The translations under genes were made by a program, and so were the position numbers. The notes under the pieces were generated by a model that saw nothing but the letters and a program-made list of their open reading frames with translations, ran no database searches and was not told the DNA's origin. Positions 1-5,164 of a DNA stretch of 8,858 bases are shown here, piece after piece; the first letter of the stretch is position 1, and each line of letters opens with the position of its first letter. Source of the DNA: Zetaproteobacteria bacterium (GTDB lineage Bacteria; Pseudomonadota; Zetaproteobacteria; Mariprofundales; Mariprofundaceae); contig JAJRTX010000329.1 of NCBI GenBank assembly GCA_021545665.1, forward strand, positions 1 through 8,858. Reading direction: 5' to 3'.

Positions 1-854
1 AAATGGACAAACCTGGCATCCTCAATGCCCCGTATCTCGTTTTCAGAAACTGGAAAAATAACCTTTTCGGAGATCCGTCGGTCTTTCCTGAATTTCAATT
101 CGTAATTGGACCTGGAGAGCCAGCCTATTTTATCAATGGTTTCATGCAGCAATGGATGGGGTGCGGAGTATTGTTCCTGTTCCTGTTGTATGGATCGGCT
201 TAAATCATCAAAACTGAAATGATCGGGAACTCGTTGCATGATCCGTTTAGAAATATCGTTGAGTGCCTGCATATCTTCCAGTTTAAGGCTGAAGGTGTTG
301 TTATCGTAGGTCGGATTTTTGATGACCTCGGGCGTTTCTACATAGTGGCTTACTTTATCGAAACGGAGTTCATTGTCTCGATCAATGATACCACTTCTGA
401 ACTCGATGGACGATATATGTCCTTCGCCAGTGGAGCGGAAACTGAGTATGACCCGTTTTTCCCCATTTTCCACATCCTGTTGATTTGGGTGGTCTACGAT
501 GGAAGGATTAAAAAAGGCAGATGCTTGTATAGCATATTCGTGGGTAAAATAGGCTCCGATAAGCGTGCGCCTTTCATCTGAAAGTTGAGTGTTGGACGGA
601 AGATATTGTTTAACATCATCAAAATTTCTGTTGAATACCACCCATATATTTTTGTGCCTTGCAGAAAAACTGGCAATAATGTCTTCCAGCGTGACGCTCA
701 CTTCATCCTCGGACAGATCAATGACACGCCTGATGATGTTTCGGATTCGATCCTCGCCGCCTGGCAGGTAAAACTTGGTAATCACCCTGCTAGGCTGAGA
801 GGCAAACCGCTCCTTTCGCCTGATGATGTTCAGTGGTTTTGTTAGCTCATTCAT
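1..854 (-). CDS. GH130-like glycosidase/phosphorylase, long form with N-terminal extension (C-terminus cut by window edge)
   Basis: Reading leftwards from the ATG at 854-852, the frame stays open for 284 codons and runs off the window, so the C-terminal part is missing. The protein begins MNELTKPLNIIRRKERF. It contains GAYFTHEYA, then FNPSIVDHP and GEGHISSIEFRSG, and ends at residues 276-284 with GIEDARFVH. The E-D-x-R-F block corresponds to the catalytic Glu-Asp segment of the GH130 five-bladed beta-propeller; D279 would be the proton donor. In short GH130 enzymes this block lies about 90 residues from the start, so roughly 190 extra N-terminal residues precede it here. That matches a family of longer, uncharacterised proteins usually labelled 'glycosidase'. 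The start is 33 bases beyond the stop of the neighbouring GH130 gene, with only a weak purine-rich stretch (GGATAAGAG) in front, so co-transcription with that gene is likely. Family assignment is fairly secure. Substrate, and whether it hydrolyses or phosphorolyses, are unknown. Confidence 0.82.
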   Translation of the reverse strand, partial: MNELTKPLNIIRRKERFASQPSRVITKFYLPGGEDRIRNIIRRVIDLSEDEVSVTLEDIIASFSARHKNIWVVFNRNFDDVKQYLPSNTQLSDERRTLIGAYFTHEYAIQASAFFNPSIVDHPNQQDVENGEKRVILSFRSTGEGHISSIEFRSGIIDRDNELRFDKVSHYVETPEVIKNPTYDNNTFSLKLEDMQALNDISKRIMQRVPDHFSFDDLSRSIQQEQEQYSAPHPLLHETIDKIGWLSRSNYELKFRKDRRISEKVIFPVSENEIRGIEDARFVH

Positions 855-887
855 AGGCTCTTATCCATTACTTGCATTCTATTATTC

Positions 888-1832
888 TCATAGTGGCGAT
901 CTGACCTTGTTACCGAGACACATCTGCACCAGCGTATCAATGTCGGCCGTCCCGACACACATAACGGAATCAGCACCACCCCAGTATATTTTGACACTAC
1001 CATCCTCTTCAGGAACCGCACCACAGGTAAAGACCACATTGGAAACATAGCCAGTAATCTCCCAAGGGTCTTCAGGTTGCAGTATCCAGTCATCGGACAC
1101 TCCGATAATGATTGAAGGATCATCAAGATCGTGCAGGGCAACGCCAAGCCTATAGACCGCACCCGCCATAGTCTCGAATACGCCGTGATAGATATGCAGC
1201 CAGCCCTTATCTGTAGCAAAAGGAGTGGCGCCAGGACCTATTTTCATCTCATCCCAGTGATAGGTAACAGGCTTCATGATCACCTTCGAGTCTCCCCAGT
1301 GAATCAGATCGGGAGAATAGGATATCCAAATCGCCCATGGCGATATTTCCGAATGAGGGCGGTCGAGGCGGACATAGCGTCCGTCAATCTTCTTTGGAAA
1401 GATGACAACATTACGCATATCGGCTGGGGAGATCATAGTCATCCGTTCAATTGATTTAAAATCAGCCGTTTTTGCCAGTGCAATTCTCACGCCATGTCGT
1501 GAATAGGCGCTGTAGGTGAGCAGATAGCCTTCCCCTTGCATAGCGCAGATACGCAGGTCTTCCACGCCGAACGCTTCATATTCGGCGAATGCGCCTTCAC
1601 TTGTCGGTGTAATGAAGGGCTCGGCACAGGCAGTAAAAGAGAAACCATCGTCACTCTCCGCCTTGCCAATAATTGATCTTCCGTTTCTCAGGTGCGACCT
1701 GAAAAGCATGATGTATCTTCCCTCATGCTTCACGACACCCGCATTATGCACCGTTTCCACGGGGTAAGGGATGTCATGCTTAGTCAATATCGGATTGTGT
1801 TCGTAGCGTTTAATTACAGCGTCCAAAATCAT
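888..1832 (-). CDS. GH130 family mannoside phosphorylase-like protein
   Basis: A 314-residue protein of the usual length for single-domain GH130 enzymes, which cleave beta-mannosides with inorganic phosphate to give alpha-mannose 1-phosphate. Visible family features, in order: KRYEHNPIL at the N-terminus, NAGVV near 30, LFRSH near 43-47, GVEDLRI at 89-95 with the likely catalytic acid D92, RLDRPH at 155-160, WDEMKIGPGATP near 193-204 and LHIYHGV at 212-218. The basic residues expected to hold phosphate in phosphorylases (R158 and H216 by motif) are present, which favours phosphorolysis over hydrolysis. No signal peptide is seen, so it is cytoplasmic. The start is inside the last codons of the upstream fusion gene. 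GGAGG at 1833-1837 directly abuts the ATG at 1832 but is six bases from an in-frame TTG at 1826-1824, which may be the true start (312 residues). A GTG at 1874 is also in frame but has no ribosome binding site. The exact mannoside linkage cannot be told from sequence. Confidence 0.9.
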   Translation of the reverse strand: MILDAVIKRYEHNPILTKHDIPYPVETVHNAGVVKHEGRYIMLFRSHLRNGRSIIGKAESDDGFSFTACAEPFITPTSEGAFAEYEAFGVEDLRICAMQGEGYLLTYSAYSRHGVRIALAKTADFKSIERMTMISPADMRNVVIFPKKIDGRYVRLDRPHSEISPWAIWISYSPDLIHWGDSKVIMKPVTYHWDEMKIGPGATPFATDKGWLHIYHGVFETMAGAVYRLGVALHDLDDPSIIIGVSDDWILQPEDPWEITGYVSNVVFTCGAVPEEDGSVKIYWGGADSVMCVGTADIDTLVQMCLGNKVRSPL

Positions 1833-3165
1833 CCTCCAGCCGCTCAATATCGTCTTCACCGAAATAGTCGCCACGCGACACTTCTATGAAGGCCATATTC
1901 TCCTTACCCTGATTCTCCATTCTGTGGATAGCACCTTGGGGAATATCCATTGAGTCCCCCGCTTTAAGGACAAGCTTACTGTCATTTAGGGTAGCAATGC
2001 CTTCACCGTAAATGACGTGCCAGTGTTCGGAACGTCTCTGGTGCCGCTGCAAACTAAGTCGCTTTCCAGGATAGACCACGATGCGCTTTACTTTGTGATC
2101 AGAAGCATCAGCGAAAATATCAAAGTAACCCCAAGGTCTATGATCCTCACGCTTTGTTTTTTCAATAATCTTTTCGTAAACCTTGATGTAATCATCAACC
2201 ATCCGTTCAACGGAAAAGTGGTTTTCTATCCATTTCCGACAATCGCCTCTGTTGATCTCGCCGAGTCGACCAACGGCATCCGTAGCCTCTTCTACCGTGG
2301 ATACGAGGTATCCATTGATACCATTGCGTATTAATTCGGGCATGCTTCCTTTATTAAAGGCAATGACCGGCGTACCGCAAGCCATCGCTTCGATTACAGA
2401 AAGACCAAAAGGTTCATTAAAACTGATTGGGTGTAACAATGCCCTGGCTTCATTTAACAGCTCATCCCTTTTCTTTGGACCAACGCTGCCGACATAGGTA
2501 ATGCCATCGTGAAGGTGAGGCGCAACTTCGCGCTCGTAATAGTCTTTATCCTGAATAATGCCGGCCATGATAAGTCTGCTATCAGTACGCCGAGCAATCT
2601 CTATCGCCTCTTTCGCACCTTTGTCTGGATGAATGCGTCCGAAGAAGAGCAGGTAATCGCCTTGCGGCTCGGCATTGAAGGTAAATTCATCCAGATTGAT
2701 GCCGTGATGAATGGTGCTGATATAATCAAGGCTGGCAGCCTTATCTTCCTCGCTGATGGCAACATAAAAGGCTCTGTCATTGTATTTTTCATAGACGGGC
2801 AGGATATGGGGAGAAGAGAAGCCATGAATCGTGGTGACAATGGGTGTATTAACCAGTCCACTATAGGTCAGCGGGAGAAAATCGAAATGGTTATGGATGA
2901 CATCAAAATTACTAGCTCTGTCAAATAGTTCAGAGATATGCAGTGCTTCCATGACTTTCGGATCTTCTTTCGCCCCCTCTTCATAGCCTTTTTTACAGAC
3001 AGCATGGAGATGCCCCCTAGTGATGGAGTCTCCCGTGGCAAAGAGGGTAACTTCAACGCCTCTGGCAACAAGTCCTTCCGTGAGCAGGGAAACAACACGC
3101 TCCCATGGACCATAATGGCGCGGAGGAGTACGCCAGGCAACAGGGGAAAGCATGGCAATATGCAT
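1810..3165 (-). CDS. GT4 glycosyltransferase fused to a C-terminal type II phosphomannose isomerase-like cupin
   Basis: A 451-residue two-domain protein. Residues 1-335 are a GT-B fold, family 4 retaining glycosyltransferase. The N-terminal HIAMLSPVAWRTPPRHYGPWE carries the nucleotide-sugar enzyme's glycine-turn region. FFGRIHPDKG at 174-183 starts the C-terminal Rossmann domain, and E251 to E259 (EPFGLSVIE) is the EX7E donor-binding motif. Residues 340-451 are a cupin of the ManC C-terminal/type II mannose-6-phosphate isomerase family: RPWGYF at 343-348, VKRIVVYPGKRLSLQRH at 359-375, SEHWHVIYGEG at 379-389, IPQGAIHR at 408-415 and GDYFGEDDIERLEDD near the end. H375, E380, H381 and H414 are candidate metal ligands. 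In ManC this domain interconverts mannose 6-phosphate and fructose 6-phosphate. The start is supported by GGAGAAG at 3171-3177, five bases upstream. It is the first gene of the module and overlaps the GH130 gene. GDP-mannose as donor is an inference from the cupin and GH130 neighbours. Confidence 0.9.
   Translation of the reverse strand: MHIAMLSPVAWRTPPRHYGPWERVVSLLTEGLVARGVEVTLFATGDSITRGHLHAVCKKGYEEGAKEDPKVMEALHISELFDRASNFDVIHNHFDFLPLTYSGLVNTPIVTTIHGFSSPHILPVYEKYNDRAFYVAISEEDKAASLDYISTIHHGINLDEFTFNAEPQGDYLLFFGRIHPDKGAKEAIEIARRTDSRLIMAGIIQDKDYYEREVAPHLHDGITYVGSVGPKKRDELLNEARALLHPISFNEPFGLSVIEAMACGTPVIAFNKGSMPELIRNGINGYLVSTVEEATDAVGRLGEINRGDCRKWIENHFSVERMVDDYIKVYEKIIEKTKREDHRPWGYFDIFADASDHKVKRIVVYPGKRLSLQRHQRRSEHWHVIYGEGIATLNDSKLVLKAGDSMDIPQGAIHRMENQGKENMAFIEVSRGDYFGEDDIERLEDDFGRCN
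1833..1837 (-). promoter_or_regulatory. Internal Shine-Dalgarno for the GH130 gene, inside the end of the GT4-cupin gene
   Basis: GGAGG on the minus strand sits within the last codons of the upstream gene. It touches the ATG at 1832, which is poor spacing, and lies six bases from the in-frame TTG at 1826, which is optimal spacing. It therefore bears on the choice of start and indicates translational coupling of the phosphorylase to the fusion protein. Confidence 0.55.
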
Positions 3166-3170
3166 ATTAT

Positions 3171-3177
3171 CTTCTCC
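3171..3177 (-). promoter_or_regulatory. Ribosome binding site of the GT4-cupin gene
   Basis: On the minus strand GGAGAAG is followed by ATAAT and the ATG at 3165. This is a strong Shine-Dalgarno match at normal spacing. It fixes the start at MHIAML rather than the second in-frame ATG four codons later. Confidence 0.75.
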
Positions 3178-3220
3178 GTAACACTATATTGAGCCCTTGT
3201 ATCCGACATTGTTTATGAAA

Positions 3221-3240
3221 AATGAGGAAGGAATCTCATT
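3221..3240. repeat. Palindrome at the predicted transcription start (possible operator or 5' hairpin)
   Basis: AATGAG at 3221-3226 and CTCATT at 3235-3240 form a perfect six-base inverted repeat with an eight-base centre. It begins just downstream of the -10 box and covers the predicted start site, where a repressor could block initiation. As RNA it would be only a weak six-pair stem. A six-base inverted repeat can arise by chance, so the functional reading is tentative. Confidence 0.35.
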
Positions 3241-3243
3241 GGT

Positions 3244-3272
3244 ATGATAGGTTAGAGAAGTCGATATTTCAA
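3244..3272 (-). promoter_or_regulatory. Sigma-70-type promoter for the GT4-cupin/GH130 module
   Basis: On the minus strand TTGAAA (3272-3267) is separated by exactly 17 bases from TATCAT (3249-3244). Each hexamer matches the sigma-70 consensus at five of six positions. Initiation is predicted near 3237, giving a leader of about 70 bases before the ribosome binding site. It faces the glycosyltransferase gene and lies in an AT-rich stretch, as expected for a real promoter. No experimental support is visible. Confidence 0.65.
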
Positions 3273-3431
3273 ATTAAACCGTAACTATTAAGTTTCTAGC
3301 AATGCGGAGGTTATCATTGATGTCCGTGGTATAGAGGATCAAGGAGGATAGACGCTAAATGGTAGCTGGGTTGGGCAGCTTCAAGGAAATCTATTAAAGC
3401 TTATGCCAAGCTAAATGTGATGGCTGAAGAG

Positions 3432-3470
3432 CTATGTTACATTGACTAATGTAGCCGACTATGAACATAG
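3432..3470. repeat. Nested inverted repeat downstream of the symporter gene
   Basis: The outer arms CTATGTT (3432-3438) and AACATAG (3464-3470) are perfect complements. Inside them TACATT (3438-3443) and AATGTA (3448-3453) form a six-pair stem with a four-base GACT loop. The two stems share base 3438 and so compete slightly. No T-run follows on either strand, so this is not a classical terminator. It could be a transcript-end stabilising structure, a protein-binding site or chance in AT-rich DNA. Confidence 0.4.
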
Positions 3471-3513
3471 AGCACGGGATACCCAACAGGGAGCAGATTC
3501 TCAGGCTGACTTC

Positions 3514-5031
3514 TTAGCTTTTAGCGATCTCACGATCCAGTTCACCGCTTTGCAGTTTTGCATGATATTCTTTCAAGGCATCGGAAACATTCCTCCGCAA
3601 CAGGTACAGGGCAAGAAAATTCGGAAAGGCCATGGACAGGATTAGCAAATCACTGAAATCGAGAATATTTCCAGCACTGATTACCGATGCCAGCACCACA
3701 AATATCACAAAAATCACCTTGAAAACCATGGAGTAACGTTCGCCAAAAATATAGGTCCAACAACGCTCGCCATAGTATGACCAGGAAATCATCGTACTGT
3801 AGGCAAACAGCACGACCGATATAGATAAAACCATAGGAAACCAGGAAATCACAGTACCAAACGCAACAGATGTTAATGCCGCACCTTTGCTGTCTGCAAC
3901 CAGCACAGCATATTCGGGTGCGTTATAAACACCGGTAAGAATGATCACCAACGCCGTCATGGTGCAAATAATAATGGTATCAATGAAGGGCTCATACAGG
4001 GCCACAAAACCCTGGCGAACAGGATATTTGACCGATGCGGCAGAATGCGCAATGGCAGCAGAACCAATGCCCGCTTCACTGGAAAATGCAGCACGTTTAA
4101 AACCCTGCACCAGCACACCTATCATGCCGCCACCCATCGCAGTCGGATTAAATGCCTCACTGACAATCATAGTCAGTGCAGCCGGCACTTCGGCGATATA
4201 GGTGATGATAATCCACAGGCAGGCAGCCAGATAGATCAGCACCATAACCGGCACTATCGCTTCAGCGGTATGCGCAATGCGGCGGATACCGCCGATAATC
4301 ACTATGCCGACTGCTGTTGCCATGACCAGGCCATAAGCAATGGGATACTCTTTAAAAAAGCTCACTTCATTTTGTACTGCACCCATCGACTGGCTGACCT
4401 GAAACAGATTACCCGCGCCTAACGAACCACCGATACACAAAATGGCGAATAGAATGGCGAGAATTCTTCCTGTTCCTGCCATACCCTTTTCAGCAAAACC
4501 TTTGGATAAATACTCCATGGCACCACCGAGCACACGGCCATCGGGTCGAAATTCGCGGTACATCTGTCCCAACGTCACTTCGGTAAATTTTGCAGTCATG
4601 CCGAAAAAACCAGCGATAATCATCCAGAAAGTTGCTCCCGGACCGCCAATACTCACAGCAATGGCTACACCGGCGATATTGCCCAGTCCCACTGTCGCAG
4701 ACAGAGCGGTTGTCAAAGCCTGGAAGGATGTGACATCACCCTTGTCTTCGGGCAACTGATATTTACCACGTATAATCTGAAAGGCATGTCCCATCATACG
4801 GATATTGATAAAGCCAAAACGGAAAGTGAGGTAAACTGCCCCGACAATTAACCAGGCGACAATAAAAGGTAACACCGCTTCACCGGGCATAAGATCAAAA
4901 AAGAGCACTGAGGCCAGGTAGCCGTTCACAGTGCTAAAAAATGCATCTATACCATTACTGGCAGCGAAACCACTTTGCGGTAAAACCGTCAGCAATACTA
5001 AAAAAACTACCATTGCCTTTAAATATCTCAT
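3514..5031 (-). CDS. AGCS family sodium:alanine/glycine symporter
   Basis: A 505-residue inner-membrane transporter of the alanine/glycine:cation symporter family, which imports alanine and/or glycine with sodium. The hydrophobic segments and the family signature are clear: FQALTTALSATVGLGNIAGV at about 103-122, followed by GGPGATFWM and the TEVTLGQMYR segment. Further downstream are AFSSEAGIGSAAIAHSAA and the WSYYGERCWTY region typical of the family. I chose the ATG at 5031 because AAGGGG at 5038-5043 lies six bases upstream; in-frame ATGs at 5055 and 5067 lack a ribosome binding site. The protein then begins MRYLKAMVVFLVLLTVLP with QSGFAAS after it, which looks like a cleavable signal peptide. 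Such N-termini occur in some Gram-negative members of the family. It is flanked by gaps of about 130 and 350 bases and is probably its own unit. The exact amino acid preference is not readable. Confidence 0.93.
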   Translation of the reverse strand: MRYLKAMVVFLVLLTVLPQSGFAASNGIDAFFSTVNGYLASVLFFDLMPGEAVLPFIVAWLIVGAVYLTFRFGFINIRMMGHAFQIIRGKYQLPEDKGDVTSFQALTTALSATVGLGNIAGVAIAVSIGGPGATFWMIIAGFFGMTAKFTEVTLGQMYREFRPDGRVLGGAMEYLSKGFAEKGMAGTGRILAILFAILCIGGSLGAGNLFQVSQSMGAVQNEVSFFKEYPIAYGLVMATAVGIVIIGGIRRIAHTAEAIVPVMVLIYLAACLWIIITYIAEVPAALTMIVSEAFNPTAMGGGMIGVLVQGFKRAAFSSEAGIGSAAIAHSAASVKYPVRQGFVALYEPFIDTIIICTMTALVIILTGVYNAPEYAVLVADSKGAALTSVAFGTVISWFPMVLSISVVLFAYSTMISWSYYGERCWTYIFGERYSMVFKVIFVIFVVLASVISAGNILDFSDLLILSMAFPNFLALYLLRRNVSDALKEYHAKLQSGELDREIAKS

Positions 5032-5037
5032 CAGATA

Positions 5038-5043
5038 CCCCTT
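5038..5043 (-). promoter_or_regulatory. Ribosome binding site of the symporter gene
   Basis: AAGGGG on the minus strand stands six bases before the ATG at 5031. The two longer in-frame start choices (5055 and 5067) have nothing comparable, so this site decides the start. Confidence 0.65.
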
Positions 5044-5071
5044 ATCCCGAATCATTGGCGTAATCATGCCG

Positions 5072-5100
5072 GAAATATCAGATATGAAAAACTCTGTCTA
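5072..5100 (-). promoter_or_regulatory. Weak candidate promoter for the symporter gene
   Basis: On the minus strand TAGACA (5100-5095) and TATTTC (5077-5072) are 17 bases apart, and a TG one base before the -10 gives an extended -10. The -35 is good (five of six) but the -10 is poor (three of six). Initiation near 5065 would exclude the ATG at 5067 and leave a leader of about 33 bases before 5031, consistent with the chosen start. Confidence 0.3.
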
Positions 5101-5164
5101 TCGTGATGTTTGAAGCTACATTCATAGTTTCGTTTACTTTGAACGACCGCGATACAAGCCATAC

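Larger units (their letters stand above)
3166..3513. other. Intergenic region between the symporter and the GT4-cupin gene
   Basis: This is the only gap over 300 bases. I see no convincing open reading frame, tRNA or mobile element in it. It holds the leftward promoter, the palindrome over its start site and the ribosome binding site of the GT4-cupin gene. It also holds a nested inverted repeat at 3432-3470 behind the symporter. No hairpin followed by a T-run is seen on the minus strand, so the symporter transcript has no obvious intrinsic terminator and may read through into the module. Confidence 0.6.

Noticed and set aside
3378..3412. Possible terminator hairpin around AGCTT/AAGCT (3398-3412)
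   Set aside because: The stem is only five A/T-rich pairs and the following minus-strand sequence TTAATAG is not a T-run, so it does not qualify as an intrinsic terminator.
3354..3417. Eight-base direct repeat GCTAAATG at 3354-3361 and 3410-3417
   Set aside because: Two copies of an eight-base AT-rich word 56 bases apart are within chance for a region like this, and no flanking extension or third copy is seen.
3442..3645. Plus-strand open frame of 67 codons spanning the end of the symporter gene
   Set aside because: It overlaps the conserved symporter C-terminus antisense, has no convincing ribosome binding site, and begins inside the inverted repeat.
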